A stretch of 64,000 nt of DNA from Gaetbulibacter saemankumensis DSM 17032 (GCF_000425645.1 NZ_KE384430.1:1351492-1415491), one strand, 5' to 3'. Shown: positions 48,748 to 58,700, counted from the first letter of the stretch. The notes: generated from the letters alone by a model not told the origin. Numbers and translations: made by a program.

Positions 48748-49644
48748 CTATTTTGTGATATCCTTATGAATGAGCTCTAAAACTTTGCTTAAAATAGGGT
48801 TTCTATTTTCCTTACTCCAAATTACCGAAAGCGTTGTGCGCTGGGGTATGGTATGGAGTTCAATGAATTTTATTTTGGGGTTTGTATGTGTTACTAGGGA
48901 TTTCGGAACTATAGATATTCCGAAGTTGTTTTCTACCAATTTATAGATTGAATCGGCATGAATGGTATTATGAGAGATATGGGGCGTGAAGCCACTGTCA
49001 TCAAAAATAGTCATAACTTTTTCGTAATATGAAGCGCTGTATTCTGGATCGAATAAGATAAAATGTTCCGCTTTACATTGCGCTACATTTTTAAAATTGG
49101 TGGTATCTAAAGGGTGATTTGCTGGTAAAACCAGGCAAAAAGGTTCTTTTAGTATCGGGTGTATTTTAAGTCCGCTAGGAATACGTTCTAATCTAACGAA
49201 ACCAATATCTATATCTTGGGATAATAAGCCTTCAATTTGTTTATTATTGTCCATTTCTTTAAGGCTGAATAGTACATTAGGGTGATCTTCCGTAAACTGA
49301 AGCAATAGTTTTGGAATAATGTCTTGCATAGCCGATCCTACATATCCGAAATTTAATTGTCCGTCTTTACCATCATCTAACAATTTAGCGTGATTTAAAA
49401 TGGCTTCCAGACTATTCATATTTTTGGTTAATTCAGTTTTAAGATAATTTCCGGCTGTGGTTAATTTTACCTCTCTATTGTGTCTGTCAAATAGTTTAAC
49501 ACCTAGGTAATGCTCCATTTCTTTTATCTGTCTACTTAGGCCTGGTTGTGAAATAAATAGTTTTTCGGCCGCTCGTCTAAAATGTAATTCTGTCGCAACT
49601 GCTAAAAAGTATCGAATATGTCGTAATTCTATTTGATAACTCAT
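48748..49644 (-). CDS. LysR family transcriptional regulator, probable hut regulator
   Basis: A 298-residue LysR-type regulator. The N-terminal winged helix covers residues 1-65 (LRHIRYFLAVATELHFRRAA, LFISQPGLSRQIKEMEHYLG), and the effector-binding domain starts near residue 90 (GQLNFGYVGSAMQDIIPKLL). It is divergent from hutH with a 97-base gap, the usual geometry for a LysR regulator and its target. Control of histidine degradation, with urocanate or histidine as signal, is inference. In many bacteria hut is controlled by HutC instead, so this would be a different solution. Confidence 0.88.
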   Translation of the reverse strand: MSYQIELRHIRYFLAVATELHFRRAAEKLFISQPGLSRQIKEMEHYLGVKLFDRHNREVKLTTAGNYLKTELTKNMNSLEAILNHAKLLDDGKDGQLNFGYVGSAMQDIIPKLLLQFTEDHPNVLFSLKEMDNNKQIEGLLSQDIDIGFVRLERIPSGLKIHPILKEPFCLVLPANHPLDTTNFKNVAQCKAEHFILFDPEYSASYYEKVMTIFDDSGFTPHISHNTIHADSIYKLVENNFGISIVPKSLVTHTNPKIKFIELHTIPQRTTLSVIWSKENRNPILSKVLELIHKDITK

Positions 49645-49682
49645 AGTTATTAATTAACAAAAATAATGGTCTTATTGTGTAT

Positions 49683-49702
49683 CAAATTTATTGATAATTT
49701 TG
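49683..49702. promoter_or_regulatory. divergent promoter boxes between the LysR gene and hutH
   Basis: TAATTTTG at 49695-49702 on the plus strand (with TTG 17 bases upstream at 49675-49677) could start hutH. CAAATTTA at 49683-49690 reads TAAATTTG on the minus strand and could start the LysR gene. The two boxes are four bases apart, so polymerase binding at one should exclude the other. Confidence 0.5.
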
Positions 49703-49741
49703 TAGTAAAGAAATTTAATATTCATTTTTTATATAAATAAT

Positions 49742-51232
49742 ATGTTTGCTTACGGTATAGACAGATTGACGGTAGAGGACGTGTTAGCCATTGCAGATGG
49801 CCGTACGAAGGCATCGTTAACAGAGTATGCGATTGCCAAAATAGATGAATGCAGAAGAAAAGTTGAGGTCATGGCTAATTCTAGCAAGGCCGTTTATGGT
49901 ATTAATACGGGATTTGGTCCATTGTGTGATGTGAAAATATCACCGGAAGAAACAAGTTTACTTCAAAAGAACTTATTAATAACGCATGCAGTTGGAGTAG
50001 GAAATCCGATTGCCAAGGAATTGTCGAAGATTATGATGATTTGTAAAGTGCATGCTTTAAGTCGTGGGTTTTCAGGGATTCGATTAGAGGTAGTAGAGCG
50101 TATTATTTATTTTATTGAAAACGATATGTTGCCAGTGGTACCAGAACAGGGGTCGGTAGGAGCATCTGGTGATTTAGCACCATTATCTCACTTGTTTTTG
50201 CCTCTTTTGGGTGAAGGCGAATTTTGGGTGGATGATACAATCGTTCCTGCTATGGATGTGTTGAAAGCACACAATCTTGAACCTATAGAATTAGCTGCTA
50301 AAGAAGGTTTGGCACTTATTAATGGTACACAATTTATATTAGCTCATGGGATTGTTGGGTTAAACAAAATGCGTTACTTATTAGATTTGGCTGATGTGGC
50401 TGGAGCTATGAGTTTAGAAGGTTATCAGGGAAGTGAATCACCGTTTAAAGAATTATTGCATAGTATTCGTCCGTTTAGTGGTAATCTGGAGGTAGCCGAA
50501 CGTATGCGCATGTTGTTTAAAGATTCGAATAATATTAAATCGCACGTTGATTGCGAACGAGTACAAGATCCTTATTCTATGCGATGTATTCCTCAGGTGC
50601 ATGGTGCTTCCCGCAATGCTTATTATCATTTAAATGAATTGACCGAAATTGAAATGAATTCGGTAACCGATAACCCGATTGTTTTAAGTGAAACCGAAGC
50701 CATTTCAGGCGGAAACTTTCACGGACAACCATTAGCTATGGCTTTAGATTATGGAGCTTTAGCAGCTTCAGAATTAGGAAATATTTCAGATAGAAGATGT
50801 TATTTATTACTGGAAGGGAAATTTGGATTGCCAAGATTATTAACAGCTAGTGGAGGGTTAAATTCTGGATTTATGATTCCACAGTATACCACAGCGGCCT
50901 TGGTTACAGAGAATAAATCCTTATGTTTTCCGCCATCAGCAGATAGCGTGCCTACTTCATTGGGGCAGGAAGATCATGTCTCTATGGGGAGTATTTCAGG
51001 GCGTAAATTCAATCAGATATTAGGGAATATAGAAAAGATATTGGCTATAGAAATAATGTACGCTGCTCAAGCCATGGAGTTCAGACGTCCTAATACCTTT
51101 TCAGAAATTATTGAGCAAAATTTTGCTTTAGTAAGAAGCAAGGTGAAAAAGCTCGAAGAAGACCGTATTTTAAAGGATGATATCAATACATTAATCACCA
51201 TGGTTAAAAATCAGGAATTCATAGTAAAATAA
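49742..51232 (+). CDS. hutH: histidine ammonia-lyase
   Basis: A 496-residue enzyme that deaminates L-histidine to urocanate. GSVGASGDLAPLSHLFLPLL contains Ala-Ser-Gly, which cyclises to the MIO cofactor. YGINTGFGPLCDVKI, GTQFILAHGIV, and NFHGQPLAMALDYGALAASE are the other conserved blocks. First gene of hutHUI, nine bases before hutU. Full normal length. Confidence 0.97.
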   Translation: MFAYGIDRLTVEDVLAIADGRTKASLTEYAIAKIDECRRKVEVMANSSKAVYGINTGFGPLCDVKISPEETSLLQKNLLITHAVGVGNPIAKELSKIMMICKVHALSRGFSGIRLEVVERIIYFIENDMLPVVPEQGSVGASGDLAPLSHLFLPLLGEGEFWVDDTIVPAMDVLKAHNLEPIELAAKEGLALINGTQFILAHGIVGLNKMRYLLDLADVAGAMSLEGYQGSESPFKELLHSIRPFSGNLEVAERMRMLFKDSNNIKSHVDCERVQDPYSMRCIPQVHGASRNAYYHLNELTEIEMNSVTDNPIVLSETEAISGGNFHGQPLAMALDYGALAASELGNISDRRCYLLLEGKFGLPRLLTASGGLNSGFMIPQYTTAALVTENKSLCFPPSADSVPTSLGQEDHVSMGSISGRKFNQILGNIEKILAIEIMYAAQAMEFRRPNTFSEIIEQNFALVRSKVKKLEEDRILKDDINTLITMVKNQEFIVK

Positions 51233-51241
51233 GAGAACGTT

Positions 51242-53239
51242 ATGACATTTCAAGAATTAATATTACAGGGCATTCCAACAGAACTTCCACCTAAATATAA
51301 TTATCCTGTAGATGCCAATAGAGCACCAAAGCGAAAAGATATTTTAACTAAGGAAGAAAAGCAGTTAGCCATTAGAAATGCGCTGCGTTATTTCCCTAAA
51401 GATTGGCACAATATCTTGGCTTCAGAATTTGCTCAAGAATTGCAGGATTATGGTAGAATTTATATGTATCGTTTTAAGCCTGATTATAAAATATATGCAC
51501 GAGGTATTGAAGAATATCCGGCGAAATGTTCACAGGCCGCGGCTATTATGCTAATGATTCAGAATAACCTCGATCCTGCTGTGGCTCAGCATCCAGAAGA
51601 ATTAATAACTTATGGCGGAAATGGAGCGGTGTTTCAAAATTGGGCTCAGTACTTGTTAACTATGCAGTATTTAGCAAATATGACCGAAGAACAAACGTTG
51701 CATATGTATTCAGGACACCCTATGGGATTATTTCCGTCGTCGAAGCATGCGCCGAGGGTTGTTGTAACTAATGGTATGATGATTCCTAATTACTCAAAAC
51801 CTGATGATTGGGAAAAATATAATGCCTTAGGAGTTACCCAGTACGGACAGATGACTGCGGGCTCATTTATGTATATTGGCCCTCAGGGGATTGTACATGG
51901 TACAACCATTACCGTTATGAATGCTTTTAGAAAAGTATTGCCTAAGGGAGAAACTTCGGCAGGGAAAATATTTTTAACAGCAGGATTAGGAGGAATGAGT
52001 GGTGCGCAACCTAAAGCGGGAAATATTGCGGGTTGTATAACTATTGTAGCTGAAGTGAATGAAAAGGCAGCAAGAAAACGTTATGAACAAGGTTGGGTAG
52101 ATGTACTTGTTGAAAATATAGATGCGTTAGTGGAGCGTGTTCGTAAAGCTCAAGAAACAAACGAAGTAGTATCCATTGCTTTTATTGGGAATGTGGTTGA
52201 AGTTTGGGAGCGATTTGATATTGAAGATATTTTTATTCATGTTGGTTCCGATCAGACCTCGTTGCATATCCCATGGACCGGAGGGTATTATCCTGTTGGG
52301 TTATCGTATGAAGAATCTAATCGTCTTATTCGGGAAGAGCCTCAGGTTTTTAAGCAGCACGTGCAGACTTCTTTAAGAAGACATGCCGAAGCGGTTAACA
52401 AGCATACAGAAAAAGGAACTTACTTCTTCGATTACGGAAATGCTTTTTTGTTAGAAGCTTCTCGAGCCGGAGCTGATGTTATGGCTGAGAATAATATCGA
52501 TTTTAAATACCCCTCGTATGTACAGGATATTTTAGGGCCTATGTGTTTCGACTATGGTTTTGGTCCATTCCGATGGGTGTGTACTTCAGGGAAATCCGAA
52601 GATTTAGATAAAACAGACGAAATTGCTATGGAAGTACTTCAAGGTATTATGGAAAATGCTCCTGAAGAAATACAATTACAAATGCAGGATAATATTACCT
52701 GGATCAAGGATGCGAAGAAGAATAAGATGGTAGTGGGGTCTCAGGCTCGTATTTTATACGCCGATGCTGAGGGGCGTGCAAAAATTGCTGAAGCTTTTAA
52801 TCGTGCGGTGGCACAAGGTGAAATCGGTCCGGTAGTGTTGGGTCGTGATCATCATGATGTGAGCGGCACAGATTCACCATATAGAGAAACCTCAAATATT
52901 TATGACGGCAGTAAATTTACAGCCGATATGGCCATTCATAATGTGATTGGTGATAGTTTTAGAGGTGCTACCTGGGTGTCTATCCATAACGGTGGCGGTG
53001 TAGGCTGGGGTGAAGTGATGAACGGCGGTTTCGGTATGTTGCTCGATGGCAGTGAAGCTGCTAATGAGCGACTAAAAAGTATGCTGTTTTTTGATGTAAA
53101 CAATGGTATTGCTAGAAGAAGTTGGGCGCGAAATGATGAAGCTTTATTTGCTATAAAGCGCGAAATGGAACGTACACCAAGTTTAAAAGTAACAATCCCT
53201 AATTTAGTGGATAGTGATTTATTAGAAAATTTATTTTAA
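51242..53239 (+). CDS. hutU: urocanate hydratase, long form
   Basis: A 665-residue enzyme that adds water to urocanate with NAD as an electrophile. YGGNGAVFQNWAQYLLTMQY, TAGLGGMSGAQPKAGNIAGC and VQDILGPMCFDYGFGPFRWV are conserved blocks. It is about 100 residues longer than the typical Pseudomonas enzyme (near 557) and in that resembles the animal UROC1 type (near 676). The stop codon overlaps the hutI start by one base (TAATG). Confidence 0.97.
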   Translation: MTFQELILQGIPTELPPKYNYPVDANRAPKRKDILTKEEKQLAIRNALRYFPKDWHNILASEFAQELQDYGRIYMYRFKPDYKIYARGIEEYPAKCSQAAAIMLMIQNNLDPAVAQHPEELITYGGNGAVFQNWAQYLLTMQYLANMTEEQTLHMYSGHPMGLFPSSKHAPRVVVTNGMMIPNYSKPDDWEKYNALGVTQYGQMTAGSFMYIGPQGIVHGTTITVMNAFRKVLPKGETSAGKIFLTAGLGGMSGAQPKAGNIAGCITIVAEVNEKAARKRYEQGWVDVLVENIDALVERVRKAQETNEVVSIAFIGNVVEVWERFDIEDIFIHVGSDQTSLHIPWTGGYYPVGLSYEESNRLIREEPQVFKQHVQTSLRRHAEAVNKHTEKGTYFFDYGNAFLLEASRAGADVMAENNIDFKYPSYVQDILGPMCFDYGFGPFRWVCTSGKSEDLDKTDEIAMEVLQGIMENAPEEIQLQMQDNITWIKDAKKNKMVVGSQARILYADAEGRAKIAEAFNRAVAQGEIGPVVLGRDHHDVSGTDSPYRETSNIYDGSKFTADMAIHNVIGDSFRGATWVSIHNGGGVGWGEVMNGGFGMLLDGSEAANERLKSMLFFDVNNGIARRSWARNDEALFAIKREMERTPSLKVTIPNLVDSDLLENLF

Positions 53240-54474
53240 TGCGTACATTATTTAAAAATATTAAAGAACTCTTGCAAGTTCGAAACGAAGCAGTATCCTT
53301 TCTTTCAGGTGACGAAATGAAAGAGCTGCCAACCATAAAAGATGCTTATTTGTTGGTTGAAGATGGACTGATAAGCGATTTTGGACCTATGGCTGATTGC
53401 CCGGAAGTTCAAACCGATGAGGTTATTGATGCCTCAGGTAAAATAGTACTGCCTACTTGGTGCGATTCACACACACACTTAGTATATGCCGGTAATCGAG
53501 AAGGGGAATTTGTTGATAAGATTAACGGATTAACCTACCAGGAAATAGCCAATAAAGGTGGAGGTATTTTAAACTCAGCTAAAAAGCTTCAGGAAACTTC
53601 AGAAGATGATTTGTACGAGCAAACAAAAACCAGATTAGATGAAATCATGGCCTTAGGTACTGGCGCCGTAGAGATTAAATCGGGTTATGGATTAACCTTG
53701 GAAGCCGAATTGAAAATGCTTAGTGTAATTAAACGTTTAAGGGCTAATCATAACTTACCAATTAAGGCTACATTTCTAGGAGCACATGCGGTACCTCATG
53801 AGTATAAAAATAATAAGGGAGCTTATGTGAATCATATTGTTAATGAGATGATCCCCTTAGTAGCTGAAGGTAATTTAGCCGATTATATTGATGTGTTTTG
53901 TGAAGAAGGTTATTTTACAGTTGAGGATACGGAGCGTATCTTAGAAGTTGGGAAGCAATATGGCTTGGTGCCAAAAATTCATGTGAATCAATTTACCTCT
54001 ATTGGTGGTGTACAGGCTGGAGTGAAATATAATGCCCTTTCGGTTGATCATTTAGAAGAAATGCGAGATGAAGATATAGAAGCTTTAAAAGGTACTCAAA
54101 CCATGCCGGTGGCTTTGCCCGGTTGTTCTTTCTTTTTAAGTATTCCTTATACGCCCGGCCGAAAAATGATTGATGCTGGGTTACCTTTAGCATTAGCTAC
54201 CGATTATAATCCGGGGTCATCACCGTCGGGTAATATGAATTTTGTGGTATCAGCAGCTTGTATCAAAATGAAATTAACCCCTGAAGAAGCAATCAACGCA
54301 GCCACTATAAATGGTGCCTATGCATTGGGATTACAGGATGAGGTTGGAAGTATTTCCAAAGGAAAAAGAGCCAATATCATTGTGACTAAAAATATTAATT
54401 CTTATGGTTTCATACCTTATTCTTTTGGAGCAAATCAGGTAGAAGCTGTTTATATAAACGGTATTAAAATTTAA
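53239..54474 (+). CDS. hutI: imidazolonepropionase
   Basis: A 411-residue amidohydrolase that opens imidazolonepropionate to formiminoglutamate. Metal ligands are in CDSHTHLVYAGNREGEFV, then GAHAVPHEYKNNKGAYV and KIHVNQFTSIGGVQAG, and LATDYNPGSSPSGNMN supplies the last Asp. The last gene of the operon in this window. The next step (HutG, or HutF plus HutG) is not encoded nearby. A terminator follows. Confidence 0.97.
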   Translation: MRTLFKNIKELLQVRNEAVSFLSGDEMKELPTIKDAYLLVEDGLISDFGPMADCPEVQTDEVIDASGKIVLPTWCDSHTHLVYAGNREGEFVDKINGLTYQEIANKGGGILNSAKKLQETSEDDLYEQTKTRLDEIMALGTGAVEIKSGYGLTLEAELKMLSVIKRLRANHNLPIKATFLGAHAVPHEYKNNKGAYVNHIVNEMIPLVAEGNLADYIDVFCEEGYFTVEDTERILEVGKQYGLVPKIHVNQFTSIGGVQAGVKYNALSVDHLEEMRDEDIEALKGTQTMPVALPGCSFFLSIPYTPGRKMIDAGLPLALATDYNPGSSPSGNMNFVVSAACIKMKLTPEEAINAATINGAYALGLQDEVGSISKGKRANIIVTKNINSYGFIPYSFGANQVEAVYINGIKI

Positions 54475-54497
54475 CTAAACACAACTAAACCAAGTAG

Positions 54498-54540
54498 AAG
54501 CGCGTTTTAATTGGTTATTCAATTAACGCGCTTTTTTTAT
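54498..54540. terminator. bidirectional terminator after hutI
   Basis: AAGCGCGTTTTAATTG (54499-54514) pairs, with a two-base bulge, with CAATTAACGCGCTT at 54520-54533, followed by T's. It separates hutI from the convergent M48 gene. Confidence 0.82.
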
Positions 54541-55773
54541 TTATGATTTTAAGTTTCTAATTCGTTGTATTAATGAGGGATGGGAGTAATGTATAAACAC
54601 ATAGGCAGGATGTGGTGTTAAATTACTCAGAGTATTTTTAGAAAGTTTTTTTAGAGAACTAATTAACGGTTCAGCATGATAGGTGGTTTTTGCGTAATCG
54701 TCGGCTTGATATTCAAATTTTCTTGAGAATAAATTCATTATAAGTCCTGTTATTTCAGAAATAGGAGAGTAAAGCAATCCGAAAGCTACCAATCCAATAT
54801 GAAAACTTGGTGTATTTACTCCTAAGGCTTTAGACAACAAAGGATTTCCAATAAATATTGATAAAATATAGAGGGTTAAACCTGTTAAAAAAATAGAAGC
54901 AAACAAATTAAAAATAATATGTTTCTTTTTGTAATGTCCAACCTCATGTGCCAATACAGCAACTATTTCTTCATCATCTAAATCTTTTATTAAAGTATCA
55001 TAAAGTGTGACACGTTTTTCACTGCCAAATCCGGAGAAATAGGCATTGGCTTTGGTGCTTCGTTTGGATCCATCGATAACAAAAATTTTATCGAGTTTAA
55101 AACCAACCGTTTTGGCATAGGCAGAAATTTTATCTCTTAAACTACCAGACTCCAAAGGAGTTTGTTTGTTAAATAATGGAACTATCAGTTTAGAATAGAA
55201 CATATTCATGAAAAGGGTAAACACGCCTATGAGTCCCCAGGCGTATAACCAGAAATAATTTCCTGTAACTTGGTAAAACCAGATGATTAAAGCTAAAATG
55301 CCTCCGCCTAAAACAATCATCATGAGCCAGCCTTTTAATTTATCTAAAAAGAAGGTTTTAATGGATGTTTTGTTAAAACCAAATTTTTCCTCAATAACAA
55401 AGGTGCTGTAATAGGAGAAGGGTAAGGTTAATAGGTCACTTCCTAACATAATTACACCAAAGAAAATAAGACCAATTATAATGATGTTGTTGCTGAAACT
55501 TCTAGCTAAGTTGTCTACAAACTCAAAGCCATCAAACCATAGGAATCCTAAGGTAAGGATTAGGGAAAATGTAGATGTTAGTATTCCGAATTTATAATTG
55601 GTTTTCTTGTAGCGTTGGGATTTTTTATATTCGTCATCATTGTAAACGTCCTTTACATCATTTGGTAAAGGGTCGTTAAAATGCTTAGCGTTTAAAGCAT
55701 CTAAAATTTTATCTACTGTGAAATTTATGATGATAATCGCAATGATAATATAGAAAAGCGTTGTAGAGGTCAT
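54541..55773 (-). CDS. M48 family metallopeptidase (Ste24/CAAX protease type)
   Basis: A 410-residue inner-membrane zinc protease. VAVLAHEVGHYKKKHIIFNL holds the HExxH site at about residue 276, with the third ligand (E) in FEYQADDYA. Seven or so hydrophobic spans are seen, with the long N-terminal part (SSYYSTFVIEEKFGFNKTSI) typical of Ste24. In bacteria it may degrade damaged membrane protein; CAAX processing is not expected. Four bases separate it from the methyltransferase gene upstream, so they form an operon. Confidence 0.92.
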   Translation of the reverse strand: MTSTTLFYIIIAIIIINFTVDKILDALNAKHFNDPLPNDVKDVYNDDEYKKSQRYKKTNYKFGILTSTFSLILTLGFLWFDGFEFVDNLARSFSNNIIIIGLIFFGVIMLGSDLLTLPFSYYSTFVIEEKFGFNKTSIKTFFLDKLKGWLMMIVLGGGILALIIWFYQVTGNYFWLYAWGLIGVFTLFMNMFYSKLIVPLFNKQTPLESGSLRDKISAYAKTVGFKLDKIFVIDGSKRSTKANAYFSGFGSEKRVTLYDTLIKDLDDEEIVAVLAHEVGHYKKKHIIFNLFASIFLTGLTLYILSIFIGNPLLSKALGVNTPSFHIGLVAFGLLYSPISEITGLIMNLFSRKFEYQADDYAKTTYHAEPLISSLKKLSKNTLSNLTPHPAYVFIHYSHPSLIQRIRNLKS

Positions 55774-55776
55774 ATG

Positions 55777-56571
55777 TTATTTAAAATTTCTTTGTCTTTT
55801 AGCTTCAAAAATTAAAATGCCGGCTGCCACTGATACATTCATTGAATCAATTTCACCCTGCATTGGGATGATGATATTTTGGGTTGAATTTTCTAGCCAT
55901 TCTATACTTAATCCTGTAGCTTCTGTTCCAACCACAATAGCGGTGGCTGTAGTGAAATCCAGGGTGTGATAGTCTACCGAGGCTTGCAAAGCTGCACAGT
56001 AGATGTTGATATGATTTGTTGTTAGAAATTCAATAATTTCGGAGGTCGTACCAGTAGCAACCTGATTTGTAAATATGCAACCAACGCTAGATCTTATTAT
56101 ATTTGGGTTATATAAATCGGTTTTCGGGTTTGCAATAATGACGGCATCGGCATTAGCAGCATCGGCTGTTCGGAGTAGGGCTCCAATATTACCTGGTTTT
56201 TCGGGAGCTTCCGCTACAAGAATTAATGGGTTTTTATTACTGAACTGGATATTAGAAAAGGTATGTGATTTCGCCTTTACTATAGCTAAAACACCTTCGG
56301 TTGTATCTCGGTAGGCCAGTTTTTGATAAACTTCCTTAGAAACTTCAATAATATTTGTTTCATCTTTTACTAAATCTAGAACTTGATTTAATGGTGCTAA
56401 TTCAGGAAAATATAAAATGGTATCAATATGGTAATGTCCTTTTACAGCTAATGAAATTTCACGAAACCCTTCAATTAAAAATAATCCTGATTTTTTGCGT
56501 TCACGCGATTTTTCTTTTAACTGAACGAGCTGTTTTATGTAACTGTTTTGTACGCTAGTTATTTGCTTCAT
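55777..56571 (-). CDS. TrmH/SpoU family RNA 2'-O-methyltransferase (RlmB-like)
   Basis: A 264-residue SPOUT enzyme. The N-terminal 90 residues form a substrate-binding domain (NSYIKQLVQLKEKSRERKKS, FLIEGFREISLAVKG). The SAM knot has NIGALLRTADAANADAVIIA, VVGTEATGLSIEWLE and IPMQGEIDSMNVSVAAGILI. The target RNA (23S G2251 as for RlmB, or another site) is not certain. It is between the DUF3810 protease and the M48 protease genes, in the same direction (24-base gap upstream). Confidence 0.92.
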   Translation of the reverse strand: MKQITSVQNSYIKQLVQLKEKSRERKKSGLFLIEGFREISLAVKGHYHIDTILYFPELAPLNQVLDLVKDETNIIEVSKEVYQKLAYRDTTEGVLAIVKAKSHTFSNIQFSNKNPLILVAEAPEKPGNIGALLRTADAANADAVIIANPKTDLYNPNIIRSSVGCIFTNQVATGTTSEIIEFLTTNHINIYCAALQASVDYHTLDFTTATAIVVGTEATGLSIEWLENSTQNIIIPMQGEIDSMNVSVAAGILIFEAKRQRNFK

Positions 56572-56595
56572 GATTTAATAACAAAATAAACCAAA

Positions 56596-57663
56596 TTATA
56601 TAGTTCGATGTTCATAATAATTGGTAAGCAAAGCTACAACATAACTATAACTTTCCAACCCTTTATCTTGTTTGTTCGCCTTTAGATATCCAGTATAAAA
56701 CATTTTAAAAAATGGTTCTGTTGGATTCTGATGTGCTTGCCAAAAGTCTCTGGTTTCCTTATAATTTTTTAAGATACCTTTGTTTACCGTTGCTACGATA
56801 TTTTCGTATAGGGTTTCATCACGGAAATAGATTTCGTTTAAGCAATAACGCAATCCAAAGCTATGACCTACATATTGAAAATAGATATCCGTGTTATGTA
56901 TAGCGGCCAGATATCCTATAAAATTAGCTTCGTTTTCGGCAGCGTAACCTAATTGATGGGCAATCTCATGACAGGTGGTTGAAGGGAATTTAAAAAAGGG
57001 AATCACCCCATTAACTTGCCCTTCATTAGTTAACGGGTTAAGGTATCCGCTAAACCCCATATAGGTTAAAGGGTAGCTAAATAGGGATTTTTTTATGCTT
57101 TTAGGGTGGTAATCTAAATTAGGAAAAATGGTTTTCAAATTTTTATAACCTTCAGGAGCCATTTTTAAAATGGTAGTTTTACTGTAAGGTAAATTAACTT
57201 TAACCGTATCATTTTTAGTAATTTTTAAATGAAGTTCGTTTGTTTTAGTAATTAACTTTTTTGTTACACTTACTAACTGCTCAGTGGTATAATCGTGATT
57301 TAAATTTAAATTTTTGTGCAGTGGTAAGCGGTAATAATTAAGTCCCCAGAATAAATGAAACGCAAAATAGATAATCGAAATGGCAGAGGCTACATCTATT
57401 AACCATTGTTTAGTGTCTTTACGCAGGCGTTTCCGGTTAATATAAAACCAACGAATTATATAAATTACGGCAAGGCTATAAAATATATCTCCAAAAGAAA
57501 AAGGTAACCAACCAAGCGTAAACCTGAATATTTTAGAAAGCATAGGATAAATACCTTTACTGTAATAATGTTCTATAAAATCGGGATAATGAGCTAGTAG
57601 TTTTACCAGTAAAATTTGAGGTATCAACAATAGAGCTATAATGGTCTTATTCTTTCGAGGCAT
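56596..57663 (-). CDS. DUF3810 family zinc metalloprotease-like membrane protein
   Basis: A 355-residue protein with about three helices at the N-terminus (residues 8-25, 45-70 and 90-110) and an outer catalytic domain. FPSTTCHEIAHQLGYAAENE holds an HExxH zinc site at about residue 231, with a Glu downstream (ENEANFIG). LYENIVATVNKGILKNYKET and MFYTGYLKANKQDKGLESYS are typical of DUF3810. It should cleave proteins in the periplasm. First gene of the three-gene run with the methyltransferase and M48 protease. Confidence 0.9.
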   Translation of the reverse strand: MPRKNKTIIALLLIPQILLVKLLAHYPDFIEHYYSKGIYPMLSKIFRFTLGWLPFSFGDIFYSLAVIYIIRWFYINRKRLRKDTKQWLIDVASAISIIYFAFHLFWGLNYYRLPLHKNLNLNHDYTTEQLVSVTKKLITKTNELHLKITKNDTVKVNLPYSKTTILKMAPEGYKNLKTIFPNLDYHPKSIKKSLFSYPLTYMGFSGYLNPLTNEGQVNGVIPFFKFPSTTCHEIAHQLGYAAENEANFIGYLAAIHNTDIYFQYVGHSFGLRYCLNEIYFRDETLYENIVATVNKGILKNYKETRDFWQAHQNPTEPFFKMFYTGYLKANKQDKGLESYSYVVALLTNYYEHRTI

Positions 57664-57844
57664 GATTCAAAAGTAGTTAAATTTTGAAACAGATAATAAT
57701 TCTACTGCGGTAGATTTTTATAGTGATTACAGTATAGCAGGATGAAATAATTCAATTTACATAAGTGTCACTTAAGAAGTAAATTCTTATATTAGTCTTC
57801 GTTAATTCAGCCTTTTTTCTGAAAATTTAGCAATAAAATATTTT

Positions 57845-58624
57845 ATGAAAATATATCAGGGACCATTTTTGAGTATAACTTATGAGAAGGAGAACAGCCT
57901 TTTAGTTCAAAATTGGTCTCGTACATTAAGTTGTGTTGAGCATTTTAAGTCTGAAATGCTCATGTTTGTTAAGTGTTTTGTTAAATATAAGCCAAAATAT
58001 GTATTATGGCTGCAGTATGAATTTTCTTTAATCATAGATAAAGAAACATATTTGTGGATAGAAGATAATGTTAATGTCATGGGGATAAAATATGGCATTG
58101 AAAAAGTAGCATTTGTTGTAGGTAAAGATGTATTTGCTCATGTAACCGTTATTGATTCGTTTGAAGAAGTAAAATCAGCTTTAGTAACCCGTCATTTTTT
58201 AACTGAGTTAGATGCTCGAGCATGGTTGTTTGAAACAACGCCTGTTGAGATTGATAACAAAAAACCTAAAATTGTTTTTTTGGGCTCTGATGAAAATGAT
58301 GATTTCATTTTTAAAATTGAAAATACCAGAAATCATGTGTCAGAAGCCTTAAAATTGTTTAAATCAAGTGTTGAGCAACAACAATTCACAAAACTAAACC
58401 TGGGAAGGTTTTCTGAACTTACTAAACGTGAGAAGCAGGTTTTAAAGTTAGTAGCTGAAGGTAAGTCCAATGATGATATAGGAAATGAGTTATTTATATC
58501 GGCCCATACAGCAAGAACACACTGGAGAAATATTAAGACTAAGCTTAATATAAAACAAGAAAAAGATATCGATTATTATAATAAGATATTGGAAATCGAC
58601 ACCCCGGAACTTTTTGATAAATAA
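57845..58624 (+). CDS. LuxR-type transcriptional regulator with STAS-like sensor part
   Basis: A 259-residue regulator. Residues 1-125 look like a SpoIIAA/STAS-type domain (YVLWLQYEFSLIIDKETYLW, YGIEKVAFVVGKDVFAHVTV, LTELDARAWLFET). Residues about 190-250 are a LuxR HTH: LTKREKQVLKLVAEGKSNDD, ISAHTARTHWRNIKTKLNI. No receiver Asp is present, so it is not a usual response regulator. The signal is unknown. It stands alone, 181 bases from the divergent DUF3810 gene and 96 bases before pepD. Confidence 0.83.
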   Translation: MKIYQGPFLSITYEKENSLLVQNWSRTLSCVEHFKSEMLMFVKCFVKYKPKYVLWLQYEFSLIIDKETYLWIEDNVNVMGIKYGIEKVAFVVGKDVFAHVTVIDSFEEVKSALVTRHFLTELDARAWLFETTPVEIDNKKPKIVFLGSDENDDFIFKIENTRNHVSEALKLFKSSVEQQQFTKLNLGRFSELTKREKQVLKLVAEGKSNDDIGNELFISAHTARTHWRNIKTKLNIKQEKDIDYYNKILEIDTPELFDK

Positions 58625-58692
58625 TATTCTAAAATAAAGTTAAATTCCCTACATAACCGACCATCGTTTAAAGAGGTTTCATTGTTTTCTGC

Positions 58693-58700
58693 TACCTTTG
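58693..58700 (+). promoter_or_regulatory. candidate -7 promoter box of pepD
   Basis: TACCTTTG matches TAnnTTTG and is 20 bases before the ATG of the dipeptidase gene. No clear -33 element. Confidence 0.5.
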
